From NCBI RefSeq assembly GCF_019331775.1, contig NZ_JAHBBD010000024.1, positions 1 through 34,106 of the forward strand: 34,106 nucleotides of DNA, in the 5' to 3' direction. Within the stretch, counting starts at the first letter, position 1, and each line of letters opens with the position of its first letter. Below, piece after piece: positions 23,718-31,865 of the stretch. The notes beneath the pieces are model-generated. The model had not been told where the DNA came from, searched no databases, and saw only the letters and a list, made by a program, of their open reading frames with translations. This DNA comes from Bifidobacterium phasiani (GTDB taxonomy: Bacteria; Actinomycetota; Actinomycetes; Actinomycetales; Bifidobacteriaceae). Made by a program: the position numbers and the translations under genes.

Positions 23718-23752
23718 GCCGGCGAGGGGCGGCGAGCCCGTCCCTCGCCGGC
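23718..23752 (+). promoter_or_regulatory. Intercistronic stem-loop after the binding-protein gene
   Basis: GCCGGCGAGGG (23718-23728) pairs perfectly with CCCTCGCCGGC (23742-23752). There is no T tract. Such loops after binding-protein genes commonly protect or partly terminate the mRNA so that the binding protein is made in excess over the permeases. Confidence 0.65.
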
Positions 23753-23797
23753 ACCGATGACCGGGCCGTATCCGTTCAAAGCGAGGTGAATACCGAT

Positions 23798-24742
23798 ATG
23801 ACAAGCGCAACAGCGTCCGCGCCGACGCACGCCGACGCCCGGCGCCGGTCTCGGCGCATCAGGCCGACTACGTGGGCGGCCCTGGGGTTCGCGGCCCCGC
23901 TCATCATCTACATCGTCGTGTTCTACGTGGCCCCGCTGGCCCAGAACATGTCGATGAGCCTCCACCGCTTCACTCGTCGTACCTTCGTCACCGGCGACGC
24001 CCCCTTCGCCGGGCTCGACGTGTACGGGGAGGTGCTGGCTGACCCGACGTTCTGGAACACGCTGCGACAGACGCTGATCTTCGTGGTGCTGTCCATCGTG
24101 TGCCAATATTCCATCGGTCTGGCCCTTGCGGTGTTCTTTAACCAGAACTTCCGACTCTCGGGCGTGCTGCGCGGCGCGTTCCTCGTGCCGTGGCTGCTGC
24201 CCCCGATGATCTCGGGCACCACATGGCAGTGGATGATGGACGCGGACAACGGCATCATCAACAGGATCATCGGGGTCTTCGGCATCGATCCGGTGTGGTG
24301 GCTCCAGGCCGACCATTCGCTGTGGGCCGTGATCATCGCCAACATCTGGCTGGGGATCCCGTTCAACCTGGTCATCCTGTACTCCGGCCTGCAGAACATC
24401 AGCACGGACCTGTACGAGGCGGCCGCCTTGGACGGATGCAACGCGTGGCAGCGGTTCTGGCGGATCACGTTCCCCCTGTTGCGGCCCGTCACGATGATCA
24501 CGCTGCTGCTCGGCTTCGTGTACACGCTCAAGACCGTCGACATCATCTGGATCATGACCCAGGGATCCGGCTCGTCGCAGACCCTGGCCACGTGGGCGTA
24601 CGCGATGGCCTTCGGCAAGGGGCATTCCTCCACGATCAGGTACTCCGAGGCTTCGGTCGTCGGCACGATCCTCATGGTCATTGCGTTGGCGTTCGCGTTC
24701 GTCTATCTGTGGGCGCAGCGGCGGGACGAGGAGGGGAGGTAG
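23798..24742 (+). CDS. ABC sugar importer permease, MalF-like
   Basis: This 314-residue inner-membrane permease has a short charged N-terminus, about six membrane segments and the ATPase-contact EAA motif EAAALDGCNAWQRFWRITFPLLRP (about residues 207-230). It is the first of a permease pair; the second starts three bases past this stop codon, so translation is coupled. The ATG at 23798 has AGGTGA upstream and suits the family's usual N-terminal length; longer in-frame extensions overlap the stem-loop region and the binding-protein gene. Confidence 0.9.
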   Translation: MTSATASAPTHADARRRSRRIRPTTWAALGFAAPLIIYIVVFYVAPLAQNMSMSLHRFTRRTFVTGDAPFAGLDVYGEVLADPTFWNTLRQTLIFVVLSIVCQYSIGLALAVFFNQNFRLSGVLRGAFLVPWLLPPMISGTTWQWMMDADNGIINRIIGVFGIDPVWWLQADHSLWAVIIANIWLGIPFNLVILYSGLQNISTDLYEAAALDGCNAWQRFWRITFPLLRPVTMITLLLGFVYTLKTVDIIWIMTQGSGSSQTLATWAYAMAFGKGHSSTIRYSEASVVGTILMVIALAFAFVYLWAQRRDEEGR

Positions 24743-24745
24743 GCC

Positions 24746-25561
24746 ATGGCACACCGTTCGACATGGTGGAAGACGCTCATCGGCGTCGTCCTGACCCTCA
24801 TCATGCTGTTCCCCGTGTATTGGATGGTCAACATCGCGTTCACCGAGCGCTCCGCCATCCGGTCCGGCGACCTGTATCCGAAGGCGTTCACGCTGGAGAA
24901 CTTCCAGCGCGTGTTCACCGACCAGATGCCCTATCTGGGCACCTCGCTGGTCGTCGCCCTCAGCTGCGTGCTGGTCACGCTGGTCATCGCGCTGCCCGCC
25001 GCATATGCCATCGCCATACTCAGGCTTGGCGGCGCAAGGACGGTGAACTTCCTGCTGGTGGTCGCCCAGATGATCCCCGCCGTGGTCATGGCGCTGGGCT
25101 TCTACCAGATCTTCACCGCACTCGGACTGCTCGACACGATCCCCGGTCTGATCCTCGCCGACTCGACCATCGCGGTGCCGTTCGCGGTGATGCTGCTGAC
25201 CTCGTTCATGTCCGGCATGCCGTCCTCGCTGATCGAGGCCGCGCGCATCGACGGCGCGTCGAACTGGTGCATCTTTGCCAGGATCGTGGTCCCACTGTCC
25301 CGCAACGCGGTCGTGACCACATCGCTGTTCGCATTCCTGTGGGCATGGAGTGACTTCATGTTCGCGTCCACGCTCGACGCCGGCGGCGGCAGGCTCCGGC
25401 CGATCACCATGGGCATCTACGACTACATCGGCGCGCAGAACCAGGAATGGGGGCCACTGATGGCCACGGCCGTCGTGGCCTCAATCCCGACCGCGCTGCT
25501 GCTCATCGTGGCGCAGCGGTATGTGGCCGCCGGCGTCACCGCCGGCGCGATCAAGGACTGA
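24746..25561 (+). CDS. ABC sugar importer permease, MalG-like
   Basis: This 271-residue second permease has six likely membrane segments, the MalG-type start WWKTLIGVVLTLIMLFPVYWMV, and the EAA motif EAARIDGASNWCIFARIVVPLSR in the second half. It starts three bases after the stop of the first permease, with GAGGAGGGGAGG as ribosome site. No ATPase gene follows; in bifidobacteria and other actinobacteria such importers usually use a shared MsiK-type ATPase encoded elsewhere. Confidence 0.92.
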   Translation: MAHRSTWWKTLIGVVLTLIMLFPVYWMVNIAFTERSAIRSGDLYPKAFTLENFQRVFTDQMPYLGTSLVVALSCVLVTLVIALPAAYAIAILRLGGARTVNFLLVVAQMIPAVVMALGFYQIFTALGLLDTIPGLILADSTIAVPFAVMLLTSFMSGMPSSLIEAARIDGASNWCIFARIVVPLSRNAVVTTSLFAFLWAWSDFMFASTLDAGGGRLRPITMGIYDYIGAQNQEWGPLMATAVVASIPTALLLIVAQRYVAAGVTAGAIKD

Positions 25562-25649
25562 CGTCGCGGCGACGCGCAGGAACCGCCGCCGACCGGCCCG
25601 CCCGTGCGACGGCGGCACAACACGGACCGACAATGACACAAGGACAACC

Positions 25650-27707
25650 ATGAACTTTTTCCGCAACATCGATGCCGCCCTGATCTGGACGGGCGGAGGC
25701 GAATATCTTCGCATCGAGCCGTGGGGCACCGACTCGGTGCGTGTGCGCGCGGCGATGATGCACGAGCCAGACGGGCCGGACTACGCACTCCAGCCATGCC
25801 CCATGCCGGACGGAGTGCGCGTCGCGATCGCCGAGGACGGCTCCGCCGCCGAACTCGCCAACGGAGGGCTGATCGTCCGCGCATGCGCGGAGCACGCCCC
25901 CAACGGCGCCAGCGGCTACGAGGAGTACCGCTGCCGTCTGAGCTTCCACAAGGCCGATGGCACCCTGCTGTTCGAGGAGGTGTCGCACGGAGGGTCCCTG
26001 AACATCAGGGCGCGCTGCTACGAGGGGCATATCGGCGGCGACCACCGGATCACGGCGTCGTTCGACGCGCCCCGTGACGAGCACCTGTACGGCATGGGCG
26101 AGTACCAGCAGGACGTGCTCGACCTGAAGGGCTCCTCGTTCGAGCTCGCGCATCGCAACTCGCAGGCCTCGGTGCCGTTCGTGGTCTCGTCGGCCGGCTA
26201 CGGCTTCCTGTGGAACAATCCCGCCATCGGCCGCGCGACCTTCTCTCGCAACGGCACACGATGGGTCGCGGAGTCGGCCCGGCAGCTCGACTACTGGGTG
26301 ACGGTCGGCGGTCCGGCCGCGATCATGGCGCACTATGCGGACGCGACCGGTCATGCGCCGGACATGCCGGAATGGGGCCTGGGGTTCTGGCAGTGCAAGC
26401 TGCGGTACTGGAACCAGAAGCAGGTGCTGGACGTGGCGCGGGAGTTCCGGCGCCGTGGCATCCCGCTGGACCTGATTGTCATCGACTTCTTCCACTGGCC
26501 GCATATGGGCGATTTCCGGTTCGAGGAGGAGTTCTGGCCGGATCCGAAGGCCATGTGCGACGAGCTGCATGCCATGGGCATCAAGGTCATGGTGTCGGTG
26601 TGGCCGCAGATCAGTCTAGAATCCGAGCACTACGTGGACATGCGGGGGCGCAACCTGCTGGTGGGCACCGATCGCGGCGAAGACATCGGCATGATGTTCG
26701 AGGGGCCCAGTCAGTTCTATGACGCGACCAACCCGGAGGCCCGCGGCTACGTATGGGACCTGTGCCGCAGGAACTACGCCGCCGCCGGCGTGGACGCGTA
26801 CTGGCTGGACGAGGCCGAGCCCGAATACGGCACCTACGATTTCGAGAACCATCGGTACTGGGCCGGGCCGAGCCAGCAGGTCGCCAACATCTATCCGGTC
26901 GAATACAACCGCGGCTTCTACGAAGGGCTGCTGGCCGAGGGGCGCCGCGGCGACATCGTCAACCTCACCCGCTGCGCCTGGGCCGGTTCCCAGCGCTACG
27001 GCGCACTCGTGTGGAGCGGCGACGTCGGGTCGAGCTTCGCGGACCTCAGGGCGCAGATCACCTGCGCGATCCACATGGGCATGGCCGGCATCCCCTGGTT
27101 CACCACCGACATGGGCGGCTTCCACGACGGTGACATCGACGCGGAGTCATACCGCGAGCTGTTCCTGCGGTGGGCCCAGTTCTCGTGCTTCCTGCCGGTC
27201 ATGCGCAACCACGGCGACCGCTCCGGCCTGCGGCCCGATGGCACGATGAAGGAGCAGGTCGCCGCCGCGGACGGCTCGCGGCGCGCGCAGTCCGGCGTGG
27301 AGAACGAGCCGTGGAGCATGGGCGAGGAGGTGGAGCGCATCCTGGTCAAGTTCATCAGGCTGCGCGAGGCGATGCGGCCATACACGAGGGAGCTGTTCGC
27401 CTCGGCGCACTCCGACGGGCAGCCGCTGGTGCGCGCGCTGTTCTACGAGTTCCCGGACGATCCGGATGTGGCGGATGTGGCCGACGAGTACATGTTCGGC
27501 CCCGATCTGCTGGTGGCTCCCGTCGTGGAGCCTGACGCCAGTTCGCGTTCCGTGACGTTGCCGGGCGACGGATCGGTGCTCTGGGCCGACCTGCGCGATG
27601 GAGCCGTCTATGCGGGTGGACAGGATGTCACCGTCGCCGCCCCGTTGGACAGTATGCCGGTCTTCGCACGCGACGGCAAGGACCACGGTCTGGCCGGGTT
27701 GCTCTGA
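25650..27707 (+). CDS. GH31 alpha-glycosidase (alpha-xylosidase or alpha-glucosidase type)
   Basis: This intracellular glycoside hydrolase of family 31 has 685 residues: an N-terminal beta domain (about 1-235), a TIM barrel beginning at WGLGFWQCKLRYWNQ (about 242-256), and C-terminal beta domains. The nucleophile is Asp387 in YWLDEAEPE, and the probable acid/base is Asp458 in WSGDVGSSF. FHWPHMGDFRF, MVSVWPQIS and PVMRNHGDRSG are further family blocks. There is no signal peptide, so it acts on imported sugar. The WLDEAEPE form of the nucleophile motif is closer to alpha-xylosidase/oligosaccharide-acting GH31 members than to YWxDMNE-type maltases, so an alpha-xyloside or unusual alpha-glucoside is likely. 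AAGGACA precedes the ATG at 25650. Confidence 0.9.
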   Translation: MNFFRNIDAALIWTGGGEYLRIEPWGTDSVRVRAAMMHEPDGPDYALQPCPMPDGVRVAIAEDGSAAELANGGLIVRACAEHAPNGASGYEEYRCRLSFHKADGTLLFEEVSHGGSLNIRARCYEGHIGGDHRITASFDAPRDEHLYGMGEYQQDVLDLKGSSFELAHRNSQASVPFVVSSAGYGFLWNNPAIGRATFSRNGTRWVAESARQLDYWVTVGGPAAIMAHYADATGHAPDMPEWGLGFWQCKLRYWNQKQVLDVAREFRRRGIPLDLIVIDFFHWPHMGDFRFEEEFWPDPKAMCDELHAMGIKVMVSVWPQISLESEHYVDMRGRNLLVGTDRGEDIGMMFEGPSQFYDATNPEARGYVWDLCRRNYAAAGVDAYWLDEAEPEYGTYDFENHRYWAGPSQQVANIYPVEYNRGFYEGLLAEGRRGDIVNLTRCAWAGSQRYGALVWSGDVGSSFADLRAQITCAIHMGMAGIPWFTTDMGGFHDGDIDAESYRELFLRWAQFSCFLPVMRNHGDRSGLRPDGTMKEQVAAADGSRRAQSGVENEPWSMGEEVERILVKFIRLREAMRPYTRELFASAHSDGQPLVRALFYEFPDDPDVADVADEYMFGPDLLVAPVVEPDASSRSVTLPGDGSVLWADLRDGAVYAGGQDVTVAAPLDSMPVFARDGKDHGLAGLL

Positions 27708-27736
27708 CGCCCTCCGTCCCGCCGCGCGCTCAGCCG

Positions 27737-27758
27737 GGGGCCTGTTCTGCCCGGCCCC
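27737..27758. terminator. Possible short bidirectional terminator
   Basis: GGGGCC (27737-27742) pairs with GGCCCC (27753-27758) in the 59-bp gap between the convergent GH31 and permease genes. The stem is short and has no T run. Confidence 0.35.
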
Positions 27759-27766
27759 GCCGCCGG

Positions 27767-28558
27767 CTACTGCCCGTCGGAGCCCAGCGCCAGCGTGTCG
27801 TCGTCGCCGAGCAGCAGCCGCTCGGCCAGGGTCGTCAGCCCCAGCAGGATCGCGGTCTCGGCGACGACGACCACGGCGGCGGCGAAGATCAGCGGCGTGC
27901 GGAACGAGTTGAACGCCGCCTGCAGCCAGATGCCCAGGCCGTTGACCGCGCCCAGGTACTCGGCGGTCACCGCGGTGCCGAACACGTAGGCGGCCGCGAT
28001 GCGGATGCCGCCGAAGATCTGCCGGGCGGCCACGCGCAACGTGACGTGCCACAGCGTCCATGTCCGGGTCGCCCCGCAGGTCAGCGCCACGTCCTCGTAG
28101 AAGCGCGGCACCGCGGCGAGCCCGCGTACGGTCTGCGTGGCGATGGGGAACACGGCCAGCACGGCGACGAGCACGACCTTGCCGACCGGCTCGAACCCGA
28201 ACCAGATGACGAACAGCGGGGCGATCGTGATCAGCGGGATCGTCTGCGCCGCGACGAGCAGCGGGTTGACCGCCCGGTACAGCGTCGCCGAGACGTGCAG
28301 CCCGACGCCGATGAGCACGCCCGCCACGATGGCGATGAGGAACCCGCCCAGCGTCTCGGCGGTGGTGATGGCGGCCGCGTCCATGAGCTCGGGCCAGGTG
28401 CGCGCCATCGCCGCGACGACCTGGCTCGGCGCGGCGAGCGTGCGCTCCGGGATGCCGCCGAGCCGCACCGCCGCCTCCCAGACGGCGAGCAGCGCGCCCA
28501 CCGTGACGACCGGCGGCAGAAGGCGCCGCCACCACGATGCCGTACGTGTCGATGTCAT
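27767..28558 (-). CDS. ABC transporter permease (TauC/SsuC/ThiX-like)
   Basis: This 263-residue inner-membrane permease of the nitrate/sulfonate/pyrimidine-type importers has about six membrane segments and the ATPase-contact loop around VPRFYEDVALTCGATRTWTLWHVTLRVA. AAPSQVVAAM near the N-terminus and AYVFGTAVTAEYLG near the C-terminus are typical of this family. The ATG at 28558 follows GGAGGGC, 25 bp downstream of the binding-protein gene, so they form one operon. The ATPase subunit is not encoded here. With the NMT1-like partner, a thiamine-precursor or related heterocycle is the likely cargo, by inference. Confidence 0.88.
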   Translation of the reverse strand: MTSTRTASWWRRLLPPVVTVGALLAVWEAAVRLGGIPERTLAAPSQVVAAMARTWPELMDAAAITTAETLGGFLIAIVAGVLIGVGLHVSATLYRAVNPLLVAAQTIPLITIAPLFVIWFGFEPVGKVVLVAVLAVFPIATQTVRGLAAVPRFYEDVALTCGATRTWTLWHVTLRVAARQIFGGIRIAAAYVFGTAVTAEYLGAVNGLGIWLQAAFNSFRTPLIFAAAVVVVAETAILLGLTTLAERLLLGDDDTLALGSDGQ

Positions 28559-28583
28559 GATGCCCTCCGGTGACGCCGTCCGA

Positions 28584-29675
28584 TCAGTCCGCGTCCTCGG
28601 ACGGGGCCGCGCCCGCGTCCGCGCTCGCATCCGCGGCGACGTAGTCGTTGGTCGCCAGCCGCTCGGCCTGCGGGGCCGCGTCCAGCGGGTCGCCGTCGGC
28701 GTCGACGTACGTGCCGTTCCCGTACAGGAAGTTGATGTAGTCCTGCGCCGCCGCGAAATCCACGGTGCCCGGCACGGCGGCCGCGTCGTCCGTCGTCCAG
28801 TACCGCCCGTCGACGATCTCGCGCATCGAGGCGCGCACCAGCCCGGCGTCGAGCTGCGCCTCGCCGGCCTGCTCGACCAGGATGTCGGCGGCCTCGTCGG
28901 GGTGCGCCAGCGCGTAGTCGTAGCCGCGCCGCGCCGCCGCGAGGAACCGGCGCAGCGCGTCGGCGTTCGCGTCGTCGGCCAGCCAGGAGGCGTTCGCCGC
29001 GAAGCCGAGCTGGTCGGGATTGCCGGGCACGCCCCAGTCCGAGGCGACGAAGCACTGCAGCGCCGGGCCGTTCAGCTCGCTTTCCACGCCCTCCCAGGTC
29101 ACGTAGAAGCCCCCGAAGTCGCCCTGGCCGTTGGTCAGCGCCTGGAACGTGTTCGTGCCCGCCGTGGCCGTCTCGAACTCGCCCTCGCCGCCGGCGGTGC
29201 GGATCATCTGCCGCAGCACGGCGGTCTGCTCGGCCGAGCCGAAGCTGACGAAGGTCTTGCCGTCGAAGTCCTTCGGCGTGGCGATGTCGGTGCGCGAGGC
29301 GAGCGCGCACCAGCGGGCGACCGGCTTCTGCGTCAGGTCGAACACCATCCGCAGGTCCGCGCCCTGCGCGTCGAACGCGGCGACGTTGCTCAGCGTCGTG
29401 AACCCCAGATCGGCCACGCCGTTCTCCACCGACGTCTCCGCGCCGGCCTGCGCGGTCGGCAGGATCGTCACGTCGACGTCCTCGTCGTCGAAGTAGCCGA
29501 GCGCCTCGGCCACGTACAGGCCGATGTGGTTCGTGTTCGGGGTCCAGTCCAGCATGAACGTGACCGACGCGCCGTCCGGGCCGTCGGCGTCGCCGCCCGA
29601 CCCCGCGCAGGCGCCCGCCGTCAATGTCAGCGCGGCCGCCGCGGCCGCCGCCAGAATCCGTGTCCTCAACCTCAT
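28584..29675 (-). CDS. ABC transporter substrate-binding lipoprotein, NMT1/THI5-like
   Basis: This 363-residue lipoprotein has a lipid-attachment Cys23 in TLTAGAC followed by an Asp/Gly linker. The mature part opens with VTFMLDWTPNTNHIGLYVAEALGYF, the hallmark of NMT1/THI5-like proteins such as ThiY, which bind pyrimidine precursors of thiamine. A polar Asp/Ala tail ends the protein. AAGGTGA lies before the ATG at 29675, and a Pro/Arg-rich upstream extension is unlikely. I looked for a TPP riboswitch in its long leader and found none. The substrate may be a thiamine precursor, but other aromatic heterocycles are possible; guanine deaminase lies upstream. Confidence 0.88.
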   Translation of the reverse strand: MRLRTRILAAAAAAALTLTAGACAGSGGDADGPDGASVTFMLDWTPNTNHIGLYVAEALGYFDDEDVDVTILPTAQAGAETSVENGVADLGFTTLSNVAAFDAQGADLRMVFDLTQKPVARWCALASRTDIATPKDFDGKTFVSFGSAEQTAVLRQMIRTAGGEGEFETATAGTNTFQALTNGQGDFGGFYVTWEGVESELNGPALQCFVASDWGVPGNPDQLGFAANASWLADDANADALRRFLAAARRGYDYALAHPDEAADILVEQAGEAQLDAGLVRASMREIVDGRYWTTDDAAAVPGTVDFAAAQDYINFLYGNGTYVDADGDPLDAAPQAERLATNDYVAADASADAGAAPSEDAD

Positions 29676-30144
29676 GTTCGTCACCTTGCCTTCCGCGCGG
29701 TTACGCGATCGTGGCCGGCCCGGTGCGGCGGAGGCGGGAAGGTGAGGAGCCCGCGCGACGCACCGGACCCGCATCCCGCCGGGCGGTCCGGCCGTCCCTG
29801 CCGCGCGGCGGCCCGGTCCGCCCGGACGGCGCGCGCTGGACGGGCCGCGGCCCGTGCGGATGCTCGTATGTTCCGATGTGTGGCACGGCTGCTGCCACCA
29901 ACCGCGCGAACGACACCCCAGTATAGCCGCCGCCGGCGTCGCCGCGCGTCGTGCGCCGGCGGCGACGCGGGATGATACGCGCTCCCGGGCGCTCGCCGAC
30001 GCCGTGCGCCGGCGCGTCGCGCCGGGCCGCCTTGCGCGGTATGCGTCGCGCAGGCGCCTGCCGTCATCCGTTGGACCGGGCCGGACCGGCCGCCGGCCGC
30101 CGCGCGCCGAACATGGCGCGGTACGCGCCGCCCGCCCGCCGACG
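29676..30144. other. Long untranslated leader and promoter region
   Basis: This 469-bp gap has no convincing gene. On the minus strand TATACT at 29925-29920 is a good -10 box, which would give the binding-protein mRNA a leader of about 240 bases. The leader can fold several GC-rich hairpins (for example TGGCA/TGCCA at about 29881-29897 and CCGGACC/GGTCCGG at about 29763-29791). No known riboswitch core is visible. The rest, up to the guanine deaminase stop, shows nothing clear. Confidence 0.45.
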
Positions 30145-31623
30145 CTACCGCTCGGGGAACGGCTCCGGCACGAGCCGTCCCGCGACGTAGCGTTCGAGGA
30201 TGTCGCGGTCGTCGCCGGTGTAGACGAACCGCTCCAGCCGCTCCTCGGGCGACAGGTCGAGCGGCGAGTCCTCGCGCCGGACCACCAGCGCGTCGAACTC
30301 GAAGCCCGGTTCGAACGAGCCGACCCGGCCGAAGAACGCGCCCGGCGCCTTGGTCGCCATGTGGAACGCCTCGGACAGGCGCAGCGGCCGGTCGTCCTCG
30401 TGCCCGGCCTCGAAGGTCTTGAGCTTCGAGACCTCGATCGACTGCACGATGTGCCGGGTCATATGCGGCTCGTGGCTGCCCGCCACGTCGCTGGCGATCG
30501 TCACGTCGAGCCCGGCCTCGAGGTCGCGGCGCACCGGCATGATGCCGCTGCGCAGATCGGCGTTCGACTGCGCGCAGTGCGCGAGCCTCACCCGACGCTC
30601 GCGCAACAGGGCGCGCTCGCGGTCGGTCAGCCAGATGCAGTGCGCCATGATCGTGCGGCCCTCGGGCATCAGCCCGTACCGCTCGTACACCTCGGCGTAC
30701 GTGGGGATGTCGGGGTGCAGTTCACGCACCCAGGTGATCTCGTCGCGGTTCTCGTCGAGATGCGACTGCACCGGCAGCCCGTAGCGCGCCACCAGCTTGC
30801 CGAGCCCGCGCATCAGCGCCGGGGTCGTCGAGGGCACGAAGCGCGGCGTGACGACGAACCCGACGTCCGGCGTCAGCTCGCGCGAGCGGCGCACCAGCGC
30901 CTCGGTGCCGGCGAGGCTGGCGTCGGTGTCCTCGATCAGGTAGTCCGGCGCGTTGCGGTCCATGTTGACCTTGCCGACCATCGGGCGCAGCCCGGAGCGC
31001 TGGCACAGCTCCATCAGCCGCAGCGTCGCATCGTCGTGCAGCGTGGCGAAGGCGCTGAAGCGCAGCGTGCCGACCCGCCACATCCGGTTGACGAAGCGCC
31101 GGTACCAGCGGTCGGCGAGGTCGATGTCGGCGTATCTGGCCTCCGCGCGAAACGTGTAGCGCTCCAGCCACGGCAGCAGCTCGTGGTCGAATCCCAGACC
31201 GGCCATCGGCAGCTGCGGCGCGTGGACGTGCAGGTCGTTGAACCCCGGGATGATCAGGCAGCCCGTGCGGTCCACGACGGTGACGGCCCGCGGGCCGTTC
31301 TCCCGGCCGGTCGCCGGACCGTCCGCCGACCCGCGTTCCGGGCCGTCTTCGGCGCCGCTCGCCGGAGCGTCTCCCGGCCGGTGCCCCGGACCCGCCGTGG
31401 TGTCAAAGTCGCGTTTCGCCGCATTCTCGTGTACCATGCCGAAACGGCCATCGCTGCCGTCCGCCGTCGGGTGCGGCGAAACGACGGGTGCATCGGACGG
31501 CAACGACCCGGTCACGTCGACGACCCTGCCGTCGTCGCCGACCAGGACGTAGCCGTCCTCGATCACCGCGAACCGTTCGGGGGTGGGGGTGTACAGGATG
31601 TCGCCCTTGTACGCGACCGTCAT
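30145..31623 (-). CDS. guaD: Guanine deaminase (amidohydrolase family)
   Basis: The protein hydrolyses guanine to xanthine and ammonia. The 492-residue protein has the metal ligands HVH (His132, His134) in [18 protein letters not shown], then [69 protein letters not shown] and ASDVAGSH, the order and content expected for guanine deaminase. A low-complexity polar insert (about 45-113, Gly/Pro/Asp/Ala-rich) splits the small N-terminal beta domain and makes the protein longer than the usual 430-450 residues. AAAGGAAACGAGG precedes the ATG at 31623. It is divergent from gltX and upstream of the ABC genes in the same direction, but 470 bp away. Confidence 0.92.
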   Translation of the reverse strand: MTVAYKGDILYTPTPERFAVIEDGYVLVGDDGRVVDVTGSLPSDAPVVSPHPTADGSDGRFGMVHENAAKRDFDTTAGPGHRPGDAPASGAEDGPERGSADGPATGRENGPRAVTVVDRTGCLIIPGFNDLHVHAPQLPMAGLGFDHELLPWLERYTFRAEARYADIDLADRWYRRFVNRMWRVGTLRFSAFATLHDDATLRLMELCQRSGLRPMVGKVNMDRNAPDYLIEDTDASLAGTEALVRRSRELTPDVGFVVTPRFVPSTTPALMRGLGKLVARYGLPVQSHLDENRDEITWVRELHPDIPTYAEVYERYGLMPEGRTIMAHCIWLTDRERALLRERRVRLAHCAQSNADLRSGIMPVRRDLEAGLDVTIASDVAGSHEPHMTRHIVQSIEVSKLKTFEAGHEDDRPLRLSEAFHMATKAPGAFFGRVGSFEPGFEFDALVVRREDSPLDLSPEERLERFVYTGDDRDILERYVAGRLVPEPFPER

Positions 31624-31840
31624 GCCTCGTTTCCTTTCTGCCGTGCCGTTTCGTGCCGTTCGCGCCCCGCAACGTGCCGTCCGTCGCGCGGTCCGCCTGT
31701 CGCCCGCCGCGCCGCCTGTCATCCGCCCGCCGAGTCGTCCGCCGTCCGGGCGCCGAGTCGTCCGTCTCGCCGCGCATCGCGACCGTCCGGCGGCGCGACC
31801 GCGCTCGCCGCGGACGCCGGTGCGGGCCGCGCCGTGCGTC

Positions 31841-31852
31841 CCTCGCGCGAGG
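31841..31852. promoter_or_regulatory. Palindrome abutting the gltX -10 box
   Basis: CCTCGCGCGAGG is a perfect 12-bp palindrome directly adjoining CACAAT at 31853-31858. It could be an operator or chance in GC-rich DNA. In the same gap GCCGAGTCGTCCG occurs twice (31729 and 31752). Confidence 0.35.
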
Positions 31853-31858
31853 CACAAT
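31853..31858 (+). promoter_or_regulatory. -10 box of gltX, near-leaderless arrangement
   Basis: CACAAT ends seven bases before the ATG at 31866, so transcription would begin at or next to the start codon. Confidence 0.5.
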
Positions 31859-31865
31859 GGAGCCT

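Noticed and set aside
29676..29925. TPP riboswitch before the NMT1-like transporter
   Set aside because: The GGGGTGTC near the predicted start resembles a TPP first strand, but the CTGAGA and GGATAATGCC-type segments are missing.
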